This document shows, in pieces, positions 27,724 to 35,382 of a stretch of 37,604 nucleotides of DNA. Under the pieces are notes generated by a model, which was given only the letters and a program-made list of their open reading frames with translations, made no database searches and was not told where the DNA came from. The DNA is from an uncultured Pelagibacteraceae bacterium (lineage in GTDB: Bacteria; Pseudomonadota; Alphaproteobacteria; Pelagibacterales; Pelagibacteraceae). Numbering within the stretch: the stretch's first letter is position 1; each line of letters opens with the position of its first letter. The stretch is taken from assembly GCA_902595725.1 (NCBI GenBank), contig CACJRJ010000014.1, forward strand, positions 1 to 37,604. The letters run 5' to 3'. Both the position numbers and the translations under genes were made by a program.

Positions 27724-28326
27724 TTAATCTTTTTCTACAAATTCTTTAAGATTTTTAAACAAAGCATTAATGTCCCCATCATTACTTTGTATAATTGAAT
27801 AAAATTCTTCTTTTTGAACTTTAGCTAAACTAACACCTTCAATGATAAGATCTATTATTAGAGGATTATCAGGATCTTTTGTAACAACTCTCCAATCAAC
27901 TTTCACTTCGGGTTTATCATCAGTAGCTATAAGAATGCTTGAAACCATTGTATATTTATCATTTAATTTTTTTTGAGAATTAACTATAATTTTTGGATCT
28001 GAATATTGAGCCAGCCTACTTGAAAATGTTTTTAAAAAATATTTAGTAAAAACCTCTAAATATTCTTCCTTTTTCTGATCTGAAATATTTTTTCTATATT
28101 TTCCAAGCGAATAAAATCCAATTCCTTTGATATCAACACTTTTTAAAGCAATTACTTTTAGTTTACTAATTTTTAGATCTTTGCTTAAATTTTGATCTAG
28201 AGCCTTGGCTGCCTTATCCACTGTTTGCTGAACGAAATCCTTTGGCTCAATAGAAAATGAATTAGATATTAAAAAAAAACTTAAAATTGTAATTGATAGT
28301 AACTTGATAGCTTTTTTAACAAGCAT
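27724..28326 (-). CDS. mlaC: MlaC-family phospholipid-binding protein (ABC-type organic solvent/lipid transport)
   Basis: A periplasmic carrier of the MlaC/Ttg2D family, which moves phospholipids between the outer-membrane MlaA complex and the inner-membrane MlaFEDB transporter. The 200 aa protein has an N-terminal signal peptide (hydrophobic ITILSFFLISNSFS, cleavage near residue 24). It continues with the family's ALDQNL, then the YSLGKYRKNISDQKKEEYLEVF and VDWRVVTKDPDNPLIIDLIIEGVSL segments. It is the second gene after mlaA, 11 bp apart. The transporter genes mlaFED are not in this window. It converges on the tRNA-CAU gene with an 8-bp gap. Confidence 0.88.
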   Translation of the reverse strand: MLVKKAIKLLSITILSFFLISNSFSIEPKDFVQQTVDKAAKALDQNLSKDLKISKLKVIALKSVDIKGIGFYSLGKYRKNISDQKKEEYLEVFTKYFLKTFSSRLAQYSDPKIIVNSQKKLNDKYTMVSSILIATDDKPEVKVDWRVVTKDPDNPLIIDLIIEGVSLAKVQKEEFYSIIQSNDGDINALFKNLKEFVEKD

Positions 28327-28337
28327 TATATTTAAAT

Positions 28338-29117
28338 TTATTCGATTTCTTCCCAGTCGCTATCGTCTTGAGTTTGAGTTGCGCCACTTGCATTAGCTAT
28401 TCTTTTACGTCTATCTTGTAGATATAAACTTTTTACTGATGCGTAAAAATCTATAGAATTTTCTTCTAAATTATTTATATCTTCAAAATTTTTAGCTCTA
28501 AAATCTACACCACCAGCACCTTTTGATGCATAGTAATCAAAATCTGAAAAGTATTGAGTGTCATTTCTAACCGTAACATTATACCAGGCATCTCCACCCA
28601 TATAATTTCCCAAAGACCCAATAGCATCTCTTGCGGTAGATGGACCAAGCACCGGAAGTACCACGTAACATCCTTCGCCCACTCCCCAACTACCTAATGT
28701 TTGTCCAAAATCTTCTTTTTCATAACTATTTAATCCAATAGCAGATGCTGGATCAAATATTCCAACGACTCCAACTGTACTATTTACTACAAATCTTAAA
28801 GTATTTTTTCCTGCAATATGAAAATCTCCCTGAAGAACATTGTTTGGAATAGTTAATAGAGTTGATAAATTTCCAACGAAATTACTTGTTCCAGTTCTTA
28901 TTGGTGATGGTAAATATAAATATCCTTTTGCCAAAGGCTCAAAGATTAATCCATCAATAGCTTGATTGAAGGCAAAAATTCCTCTATTTACTGTTTCAAA
29001 ACAATCTTTGATTTCTCCGTTCGTATTTTTAGATAATTCATTTTGACCATCGCTACCCGCCATAGACGAAGTTGCTATAAACAATGACAAAATTAAAACC
29101 TTAAAAATCTTGCTCAT
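28338..29117 (-). CDS. mlaA: MlaA/VacJ-family protein without a lipobox cysteine
   Basis: A member of the MlaA (VacJ) family that removes phospholipids from the outer leaflet of the outer membrane. The 259 aa sequence shows NRGIFAFNQAIDGLIFEPLAKGY, LSTLLTIPNNVLQGDFHIAGK, FDPASAIGLNSYEKEDFGQTLGSWGVGEGCYVVLPVLGP and GNYMGGD, matching the family through its length. The signal sequence KVLILSLFIATSSMAGSDG ends in an ordinary SPI site (SMA-GSD); no cysteine follows, so this copy should not be lipidated. The last ~40 residues are a polar tail ending DDSDWEEIE. It heads mlaA-mlaC and faces the amidase gene across 66 bp. Confidence 0.9.
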   Translation of the reverse strand: MSKIFKVLILSLFIATSSMAGSDGQNELSKNTNGEIKDCFETVNRGIFAFNQAIDGLIFEPLAKGYLYLPSPIRTGTSNFVGNLSTLLTIPNNVLQGDFHIAGKNTLRFVVNSTVGVVGIFDPASAIGLNSYEKEDFGQTLGSWGVGEGCYVVLPVLGPSTARDAIGSLGNYMGGDAWYNVTVRNDTQYFSDFDYYASKGAGGVDFRAKNFEDINNLEENSIDFYASVKSLYLQDRRKRIANASGATQTQDDSDWEEIE

Positions 29118-29166
29118 AATTCAAATTTTATATGTATATCTTTATTAAAAGTAAATCTATATTTTG

Positions 29167-29175
29167 TGGTATAAT
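29167..29175 (+). promoter_or_regulatory. Extended -10 promoter for the amidase gene
   Basis: TGGTATAAT is a perfect extended -10 (TGn plus TATAAT at 29170-29175). No good -35 is seen 17 bp upstream. With initiation 6-8 bases downstream, transcription would begin at about 29181-29184, at or within three bases of the ATG (29184), which points to a leaderless mRNA. Confidence 0.55.
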
Positions 29176-29183
29176 TCTTTAAA

Positions 29184-29912
29184 ATGACCATAAAAACTTC
29201 ACTAAATTACTCGCCGAATTTTTCAACCTCAGCAAGAAATAAAAAAAAGATAAAATACATAGTTTATCATTACACTGGAATGCGTAGCGAAAATAAGGCT
29301 TTAAAAAGACTAACTGATGACAATTCAAATGTAAGCTGCCATTATTTTATAAAAAGAAATGGTCAAATTATTTTAATTGTACCCGAATTATATGAAGCTT
29401 GGCACGCAGGAAAATCTAAGTGGAAAAAAGATATTTCTTTAAACAAAAATTCTATAGGAGTTGAAATATCAAATAGAGGACATGAGTTTGGTTACCAGAA
29501 TTATTCAAAAGAGCAAATATTTTCATTAATTAAATTATCAAAATATCTAATTAAAAAATATAAGATAAATAGGTCCAATATATTAGGACATTCAGATATT
29601 GCGTTTGAAAGAAAAAAAGACCCAGGAGAAAAATTTCCTTGGAGATATTTAGCTAATAAAAAAATTGGTATTTGGCATAAGATTGATGAAAAAAAATTAG
29701 AGAAAATAAGAAATAAAAAAATTACTAAAAATGAAATATTAAAGTTTATAAAGCATCTAAACAAAATTGGATATTTTGTTAAAAATTTGAGCAAGAATAA
29801 AAAATTTAAGTTAGTTAAAAGCTTCCAAAGAAGATTTAGGCAAAAGCTAGTAAATGGCAAAATAGACAGAGAATGCTTAATTATTGGGGAGAAATTGAGT
29901 AAGCTTTCTTGA
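29184..29912 (+). CDS. N-acetylmuramoyl-L-alanine amidase (amidase_2, AmpD/AmiD-like)
   Basis: A zinc amidase cleaving the bond between N-acetylmuramic acid and L-Ala in peptidoglycan or recycled muropeptides. The 242 aa protein has zinc ligands His29 (VYHYTG), His136 (ILGHSDIA) and Asp146 (KKDPGEKFPW), with Glu94 (IGVEISNRGHE) in the catalytic region. Residues about 175-240 form a helical C-terminal segment that could be a small peptidoglycan-binding domain. No signal peptide is visible, so it may act in the cytoplasm like AmpD; AmiD-like export cannot be excluded. It directly precedes rnpB and the dcw cluster, an order known in alphaproteobacteria. Confidence 0.88.
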   Translation: MTIKTSLNYSPNFSTSARNKKKIKYIVYHYTGMRSENKALKRLTDDNSNVSCHYFIKRNGQIILIVPELYEAWHAGKSKWKKDISLNKNSIGVEISNRGHEFGYQNYSKEQIFSLIKLSKYLIKKYKINRSNILGHSDIAFERKKDPGEKFPWRYLANKKIGIWHKIDEKKLEKIRNKKITKNEILKFIKHLNKIGYFVKNLSKNKKFKLVKSFQRRFRQKLVNGKIDRECLIIGEKLSKLS

Positions 29913-29926
29913 TGGGTTAATTTTTC

Positions 29927-29954
29927 TTGAAAAAGTAAAAATAATGAATAATTT
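29927..29954 (+). promoter_or_regulatory. Promoter for RNase P RNA
   Basis: TTGAAA (29927-29932) and TAATTT (29949-29954) are separated by 16 bp. Initiation six bases downstream would fall at 29960-29961, exactly where the P1 helix of the RNase P RNA begins. Base match is moderate, but the agreement in position supports it. Confidence 0.5.
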
Positions 29955-29959
29955 GACCA

Positions 29960-30318
29960 TGCCAGATAAATGACTTATCGCTTTAATTAATTTTAAAGAG
30001 GAAAGTCCGGGCTCTACAGAGACACAGTGCCAGTTAATGGCTGGCGGGGGCGACCCCAGGGATAGTGCCACAGAAAATAAACCGCCTCATCAAGGCAAGG
30101 GTGAAAAGGTGTGGTAAGAGCACACCGGCTGCTTGGTAACAAACAGCGCATGGAAAACCCCACTGAGAGCAAGACTGAGTAGAGATGACATTGTTAGAAA
30201 TAACTAAAAGCTGTCTTTGGCTAGTCATCAGGGTTAGTTGCTTGAGCCTTAAAGTGATTTAAGGCCTAGAGAAATGATAGGTTTAAACGACAGAACCCGG
30301 CTTATAGTTTATCTGGCA
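29960..30318 (+). ncRNA. rnpB: RNase P RNA, bacterial class A
   Basis: The catalytic RNA that matures tRNA 5' ends. The ends form P1: TGCCAGATAAA at 29960-29970 pairs with TTTATCTGGCA at 30308-30318. The conserved core GAGGAAAGTCCGGGCTC at about 29999-30015 (CR-I) and the 3' ACAGAACCCGGCTTA at about 30291-30305 (CR-V) are present. So are the GGGGGCGACCCCAGGGA and AGGCAAGGGTGAAAAGGTG stretches and the AGAGCACACCGGC region. Length is about 359 bases. It lies between the amidase gene and mraZ; the 47 bases before it carry only its promoter. Confidence 0.96.
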
Positions 30319-30342
30319 CTTCTAAAAAATTAAAAAACTTTC

Positions 30343-30361
30343 AATAAAATGTTTTATTTTT
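30343..30361 (+). terminator. Possible terminator after rnpB
   Basis: AATAAAA, a two-base centre and TTTTATT form an AT-only inverted repeat (about five usable pairs) followed by TTT, 25 bases after the 3' end of RNase P RNA. With no GC pairs it would be weak, and in DNA this AT-rich such repeats arise by chance. It is called only because a short stable RNA needs an end here and the mraZ promoter follows. Confidence 0.3.
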
Positions 30362-30400
30362 GTTCTTATTAATAAAATTTATGGCTTAAAATATTAGGTA

Positions 30401-30429
30401 TTGACGTCTAGTTATAAAACCCATAATAT
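30401..30429 (+). promoter_or_regulatory. Sigma70 promoter of the mraZ/dcw cluster
   Basis: -35 TTGACG (30401-30406) and -10 TAATAT (30424-30429) with the ideal 17-bp spacer, the best promoter in this window. Initiation would be near 30436, giving a 5' leader of about 29 bases to the mraZ ATG at 30465. The MraZ boxes overlap the -10 and start site. Confidence 0.75.
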
Positions 30430-30444
30430 CCCATATAAACCCAA
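30418..30444. promoter_or_regulatory. MraZ operator: three boxes with 10-bp period
   Basis: CCC triplets at 30420-30422, 30430-30432 and 30440-30442 recur exactly every 10 bp. On the minus strand the boxes read ATGGG, ATGGG and TTGGG with 5-bp spacers. This matches the TGGGN-N5 repeat bound by MraZ in E. coli. The site covers the -10 and the predicted start of the mraZ promoter, so autorepression is expected. That MraZ binds here is inferred from the motif and position. Confidence 0.78.
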
Positions 30445-30464
30445 ATAAGGGTTATATATGAGCT

Positions 30465-30920
30465 ATGTTTTTATCAACTTACGAAAACAAACTGGACAAA
30501 AAGGGAAGGGTTTCTGTGCCGGCTTCTTTTAGATCTTACTTATCTAATTTAGGCTATAACGGAGTGATTTGTTATCCTTCTTTTAATAATCAATGTATAG
30601 AGGCATGGCCACAAGATAGAATTGAAAAAATTTCAAACACAATTGATTCATTAAATCCCTTTGAGGAAAAAAAAGATTATTTTGCAACATCGATATTGTC
30701 AGAAAGTATAAATTTGCAATTTGATAGTGAAGGTAGAATTTTATTAACATCAAAATTATTAAAACATGCAAAAATTAAAAATAGCATGTTGTTTGTTGGT
30801 CAAGGAAAAACTTTCCAAATATGGGAACCATCAACATTTGAAAAATTTAGGGTAACCGCGAAAAGAAAATCAAACATTCATAGAGCTAGCCTTAAATGGG
30901 AGCGACAATTTAATAACTAA
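30465..30920 (+). CDS. mraZ: Transcriptional regulator MraZ
   Basis: The AbrB-like regulator at the head of the division and cell-wall cluster. The 151 aa protein has the two repeated MraZ halves, each with the DxxxR-type DNA-binding motif: [13 protein letters not shown] (about 11-23) and [13 protein letters not shown]. The start [11 protein letters not shown] is the family start. In E. coli MraZ forms a ring that binds repeats in its own promoter and represses the dcw operon; the operator just upstream (30418-30444) fits this. It precedes ftsZ by 11 bp. Confidence 0.95.
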   Translation: MFLSTYENKLDKKGRVSVPASFRSYLSNLGYNGVICYPSFNNQCIEAWPQDRIEKISNTIDSLNPFEEKKDYFATSILSESINLQFDSEGRILLTSKLLKHAKIKNSMLFVGQGKTFQIWEPSTFEKFRVTAKRKSNIHRASLKWERQFNN

Positions 30921-30931
30921 AAGGGAGATAT

Positions 30932-32353
30932 ATGACTATAAATTTTAAACAACCAGATATTAGAGAGTTGAAACCAAGAATACTAGTTCTTGGAGTTGGG
31001 GGTGCGGGTGGAAACGCAATAAATGAAATGATCGATGCAGGCATGCAAGGAGTAGAGTTTATTGCAGTAAATACAGATGCTCAAGATTTAAAACTTAGCA
31101 AAGCTCACACTAAAATACAAATAGGATTAAACTTAACCAAAGGATTAGGGGCTGGTGCAAAAATTGATATAGGACAAGCAGCTGCTGACGAATCTTTAAA
31201 TGAAATTGTAAATTGTTTACAAGGTTCAAATATGGTTTTTATTGCTGCAGGTATGGGTGGTGGAACTGGAACAGGATCAGCACATGTTATTGCTCGAGCA
31301 GCTAAAGAATTAAATATTTTAACTGTAGGAGTTGTAACACTTCCCTTCCTTTATGAAGGACCTTCTAGAATGAGACGAGCCCAACATGGTTTAGAAGAAC
31401 TCAGAAAACATGTTGATACTATTATTGTTATTCCAAATCAAAACCTGTTTAAAATTGCAAGTGAGCAAACAACATTTGAGGAATCTTTTGAATTATCAAA
31501 TAATGTCTTATTGCACGGTGTTCAAAGCATTACAGATTTAATGGTCAGACCAGGTTTAATCAATTTGGATTTCGCAGATGTTGAAACTGTTATGAGTGCA
31601 ATGGGCAAAGCGATGATGGGTACTGGAGAAGCTGAAGGAGAAGGTAGAGCTTCAAAGGCTGCTGAAATGGCAATTAGCAATCCATTAATTGATGACTATA
31701 CCCTTAAAGGTGCAAAGGGTTTATTGGTTAATATAACTGGTGGGAAAGATTTAAAACTATTTGAAGTAGATGAAGCTGTAAATAAAGTAAGGGCAGAAGT
31801 TGATACAGAAGCTGAACTAATAATTGGTGCAATAACAGATCCTTCACTTGATGGAAAAATGAGAGTATCAATTGTTGCAACTGCTCTTGATGGCCAACAA
31901 CCTGAATCAAAATCAGTAATTAATATGGTTCACAGAATACAGAATAGAAATCCAGGTTATTCTGAATTTCAAAACCCTGATTCTCATCAGTCATTTAATT
32001 TTTCAGACAATGTGACGGCACCAATATCAGAAGGTGCCACAGCATTAAAACTTGAAAATGAAATTCAGGAAAAAACACTTAGTGCGGTTGAGCAATTTGA
32101 ACAAAACAATAACGAAGTTCTTGCAAACAATTTATCAACAGAAGAACCAACTATTGAAGAAAATCAAGTTATTGAAGAGTCAGAAGTTTCTAATGGTCTT
32201 GAAAATTTTGAAATTGAAGAAGAAACTCCTGAACTTTTTAATTCTGAAAGTGAAGATAGTTTAACAAACGAAACATTAGATTCCAAAGAAACTGATAATT
32301 TGGAAGAAGATGATTTAGAGATTCCGGCATTTTTAAGAAGACAAAAGAATTAA
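30932..32353 (+). CDS. ftsZ: Cell division protein FtsZ
   Basis: The tubulin-like GTPase that builds the Z-ring. The 473 aa protein has the nucleotide loop [15 protein letters not shown] (19-33), the tubulin signature GGGTGTG (109-115), the T7-type catalytic region [12 protein letters not shown], and a globular core to about residue 320. A long acidic, disordered linker (about 335-460) follows, and the conserved C-terminal peptide [11 protein letters not shown] binds partners such as FtsA. A good Shine-Dalgarno (AAGGGAG, 6 bp before the ATG) is present, unusual here and suited to high expression. Its position directly after mraZ, not at the end of the cluster, is notable. Confidence 0.97.
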   Translation: MTINFKQPDIRELKPRILVLGVGGAGGNAINEMIDAGMQGVEFIAVNTDAQDLKLSKAHTKIQIGLNLTKGLGAGAKIDIGQAAADESLNEIVNCLQGSNMVFIAAGMGGGTGTGSAHVIARAAKELNILTVGVVTLPFLYEGPSRMRRAQHGLEELRKHVDTIIVIPNQNLFKIASEQTTFEESFELSNNVLLHGVQSITDLMVRPGLINLDFADVETVMSAMGKAMMGTGEAEGEGRASKAAEMAISNPLIDDYTLKGAKGLLVNITGGKDLKLFEVDEAVNKVRAEVDTEAELIIGAITDPSLDGKMRVSIVATALDGQQPESKSVINMVHRIQNRNPGYSEFQNPDSHQSFNFSDNVTAPISEGATALKLENEIQEKTLSAVEQFEQNNNEVLANNLSTEEPTIEENQVIEESEVSNGLENFEIEEETPELFNSESEDSLTNETLDSKETDNLEEDDLEIPAFLRRQKN

Positions 32354-32371
32354 TGGTCTTCAAAAAAATAA

Positions 32372-33379
32372 ATGAATGCCACCATAAAACTTGAAAATGT
32401 AAAACATTTTCCAGTTTTGCTAAATGAAGTAATTAGCATAATTTCCCCTCTATATGGTGGCACATTTATTGATTGTACATTTGGCCAAGGCGGATATTCA
32501 AAAAAAATTTTAGAAAATAAAAGTAATAAAATTCTAGCAATTGATAGAGATAGCAGTTCATTAAAAATTGCAAATCAATTTAAAAAAAAATATCCAAATA
32601 GATTTGATTTTAAAAATATAAAATTTAGTGAAATATCTAATTTAGATAAAAAAGTAAATAATCTTAGAGGAATAATTTTTGATCTAGGATATTCAACAAC
32701 ACAGATAAAAGATCATGCTAAAGGATTATCTTTTAATAGCAGGGGAAAACTTAACATGAAAATGGGTCTTAACAACATTTCAGCAGATGATGTAATAAAT
32801 AAGCTAGGTGAGAAGGAGCTTGCAAAAATATTTAAAGTATTTGGGGAAGAAAAAAATAGTAATATAATTTCTAAAAAAATTATCTCGTATAGAAAAAATA
32901 AAAATATTGAAACAGAAGATCTAGTAAAAATAATTAATTCAGTTAAAAGAAAAAAATTTTCTAAAATTCACAACGCAACTAAAGTTTTTCAAGCACTGAG
33001 AATAGTAGTAAATAACGAAATTAGTGAATTATTAAATGGATTAGTAAACAGCTTTAACCTTTTGCCTATTGGAGGGATTATGGTGATTGTGACTTTTCAC
33101 TCAATTGAAGATAAAATTGTAAAATTTTTATTAAAAAATTATTCTGAAAATAAAAATAGTTCCAGATATTTACCACCATCTATGGAAAAAAAAATTTTAT
33201 TCAGATTATTAGATAAAAAACCAATTATTCCAAACGAAAAAGAAATAAGCAATAATCCAGCATCTAGATCAGCAAAGTTACGATATGGAATAAAACTAAA
33301 CAACAATTCAAATTTCTCTGAATTAAAAAAAAAATTTAATCATTTATTAGAGGTTGAAAATTTAACAAATAAAGTATGA
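32372..33379 (+). CDS. rsmH: 16S rRNA (cytosine1402-N4)-methyltransferase
   Basis: It N4-methylates C1402 of 16S rRNA in the decoding site using SAM (formerly MraW). The 335 aa sequence shows HFPVLLNEVI, the SAM motif FIDCTFGQGGYSKKIL, IIFDLGYSTTQI, GLSFNSRGKLNMKMG, NATKVFQALRIVVNNE and IVTFHSIEDKIVKFLL, all in family order. It sits after ftsZ with an 18-bp gap, and its stop overlaps the ftsL-like ATG by 4 bp. Function is secure. Confidence 0.96.
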   Translation: MNATIKLENVKHFPVLLNEVISIISPLYGGTFIDCTFGQGGYSKKILENKSNKILAIDRDSSSLKIANQFKKKYPNRFDFKNIKFSEISNLDKKVNNLRGIIFDLGYSTTQIKDHAKGLSFNSRGKLNMKMGLNNISADDVINKLGEKELAKIFKVFGEEKNSNIISKKIISYRKNKNIETEDLVKIINSVKRKKFSKIHNATKVFQALRIVVNNEISELLNGLVNSFNLLPIGGIMVIVTFHSIEDKIVKFLLKNYSENKNSSRYLPPSMEKKILFRLLDKKPIIPNEKEISNNPASRSAKLRYGIKLNNNSNFSELKKKFNHLLEVENLTNKV

Positions 33380-33699
33380 AGAAAATTATTTTTTCGATAT
33401 TAATTATTGTTTTAATTTTTTTTACTTCAGTAATAAAAAACTCAACAAAAGATATTGATGCTAAAATATTTAATATTAAAGAGGATATTAGATTGTTGAA
33501 GGAAAAATATGAATTAGTTTTACTAGATCATAACTATTTGAGTTCGCCAAAAAAATTAAATGAATATCAAAAAAAATATTTTGAAAATGAATTAGTACCC
33601 ATTGATATAAGTGATGTAAGTGAAATATATTTTAATAACAAAGAAGTATCAGTAAAAGAATTAGTTGTTATCAGTGAAGATGAAAATGAAAAACCATAA
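33376..33699 (+). CDS. ftsL: FtsL-like bitopic division protein
   Basis: A 107 aa protein with one N-terminal transmembrane helix (about 3-20), then a coiled-coil-like stretch (KIFNIKEDIRLLKEKYELVLLDHNYLSSPKKLNEYQKKYF), and a short polar tail. FtsL scaffolds FtsB and FtsQ at the divisome and is poorly conserved. The call rests on its place between rsmH and ftsI, one transmembrane helix and the SSPKKLNEYQKKYF motif typical of alphaproteobacterial FtsL. It overlaps rsmH by 4 bp and ftsI by 20 bp. Confidence 0.75.
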   Translation: MKKIIFSILIIVLIFFTSVIKNSTKDIDAKIFNIKEDIRLLKEKYELVLLDHNYLSSPKKLNEYQKKYFENELVPIDISDVSEIYFNNKEVSVKELVVISEDENEKP

Positions 33700-35365
33700 T
33701 AAAGAACATTTATTAATTGAGGAATATGATAATCAATTTTTATACCAAGCAAAAAAAACTAATTTAAATATATCATTTAATAGAATTTCATTCATTTTCT
33801 TTGTTTTTGTAATTGTATCTATAATTTTTTCTACTAAGGCTATTTTTTTAGGTTCATTAAATTCAAAAATTAAAAATAAAAATTTAGTCAAATCTGAATT
33901 TAGATCTAGTATTGTCGACAGAAATAACAATTTAATCGCAAAAACAATTATTACTCAAAATGTTGGAATAAATCCCAACTTAGTTATAGATAAAGAGAAG
34001 TTATTGCTCAATTTAAAATTAATTTTTCAAGAAAAAACAAATGTCCAATTTAATAAAATTGAAAAATATTTAAATGGTAAAAAATTTTTTTATATTCAAA
34101 AAAAAATTAACCAAGATAAATTAGATCAATTGATTCTTATAGGAGATAAATCAATTATTGTTGAACAAAAATTATCAAGAATATATCCTCATGAGAATTT
34201 ATTTAGCCATATAATAGGACAAATCGACGATGAGAATAATGGAATATCAGGAATAGAAAAATCATTCGATAAAGAATTAAAAAAAAACTTTTCACCTTTA
34301 AAACTTACTTTGGATACAGATATTCAATATCTTATAAGAGAAGAACTAAAAAAATCTGAAGAAATTTTTAATAATGTAGGAAGCGCAGCAGTATTGATGG
34401 ATATAAATTCTGGTGATATAATTTCTTTGGTATCTTTACCTGATTTTAATTTAAACAAAAGAGAAGAAATTTCAGATATAAATTTTATAAATAGAGTGAC
34501 AAAAGGAGTTTATGAATTTGGTTCTGTTTTTAAAACTTTTACATTGGCTGCAGCTTTTGATGAAAAGATTATTGAACCACAAACAGAATTTGTTGATTTA
34601 CCAAAATCTTTAACTTGTGCTGGATTTCCAATAAGAGAATATGACAATAAGATACCTTCAAATTTGACAGCTGAACAAATTTTGATTCGATCTGGAAATA
34701 TAGGTTCAGTCAGAATTGGCCAAAAAGTAGGAGAAGAAAAATTTAAATTATTCTTATCAAAAATTGGTGTCTTAGATGAAATTGATTTTGATATTGAAGA
34801 AGTTGGGAAACCAATTAAATTTAATTGGGGCAAATGTCCACTTGCAACTGCCTCTTATGGCCATGGTATTACAACAACACTACTTCAGTTGGCTAAAGCT
34901 TATGCGATAATTACTAATGGAGGATATAAAATAAATCCAACTACAATTGCAAAAACTAGAAATTTAAATGATAAAAAAAAAATTTTGAATGATGATGTGT
35001 CTAAAAAAATTTTGCCTATTTTAAGGAAGATTGTAACAACAAAAGAAGGAACTGCTTCCTTAGCCAATGTCAGTGGTTATGAAATCGGAGGAAAAACTGG
35101 TACCGCTCAAAAAAGTATAGCAGGCAGTTATTCAAAAAAAAAATTAAATACCTTTGTATCTATATTTCCCACATCTAATCCAAAATTTGTATTAGCAGTA
35201 ATGCTGGATGAGCCAAAAACAAATAAAGATTATATTTATCATTATAGGGATGGCTCAAATATTAAATATAAGGGCACTCCATTTAATACTGCTGGCTGGA
35301 CTACAGTTGAGGTTACAGGTCAAATTATAGAAAATATTGGACCTATTTTAGCCACAAAATATTAA
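33680..35365 (+). CDS. ftsI: Peptidoglycan transpeptidase FtsI (PBP3)
   Basis: The septal class B penicillin-binding protein that cross-links peptidoglycan. The ATG at 33680 gives 561 aa; a TTG at 33665 adds five residues and ATG 33686 removes two, and no Shine-Dalgarno decides between them. Topology: cytoplasmic N-terminus, one transmembrane helix (about 35-55), a pedestal domain, then the transpeptidase with catalytic Ser282 in SVFK, SGN (338-340) and KTG (472-474, GGKTGTAQ). All three active-site motifs are intact. It overlaps ftsL and lies 17 bp before murE. Confidence 0.95.
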   Translation: MKMKNHNKEHLLIEEYDNQFLYQAKKTNLNISFNRISFIFFVFVIVSIIFSTKAIFLGSLNSKIKNKNLVKSEFRSSIVDRNNNLIAKTIITQNVGINPNLVIDKEKLLLNLKLIFQEKTNVQFNKIEKYLNGKKFFYIQKKINQDKLDQLILIGDKSIIVEQKLSRIYPHENLFSHIIGQIDDENNGISGIEKSFDKELKKNFSPLKLTLDTDIQYLIREELKKSEEIFNNVGSAAVLMDINSGDIISLVSLPDFNLNKREEISDINFINRVTKGVYEFGSVFKTFTLAAAFDEKIIEPQTEFVDLPKSLTCAGFPIREYDNKIPSNLTAEQILIRSGNIGSVRIGQKVGEEKFKLFLSKIGVLDEIDFDIEEVGKPIKFNWGKCPLATASYGHGITTTLLQLAKAYAIITNGGYKINPTTIAKTRNLNDKKKILNDDVSKKILPILRKIVTTKEGTASLANVSGYEIGGKTGTAQKSIAGSYSKKKLNTFVSIFPTSNPKFVLAVMLDEPKTNKDYIYHYRDGSNIKYKGTPFNTAGWTTVEVTGQIIENIGPILATKY

Positions 35366-35382
35366 GATTTTAAATTTATCAA

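Noticed and set aside
29877..30228. Two 64-codon minus-strand frames in the rnpB region
   Set aside because: They lie across RNase P RNA, whose conserved cores and P1 helix explain the sequence.
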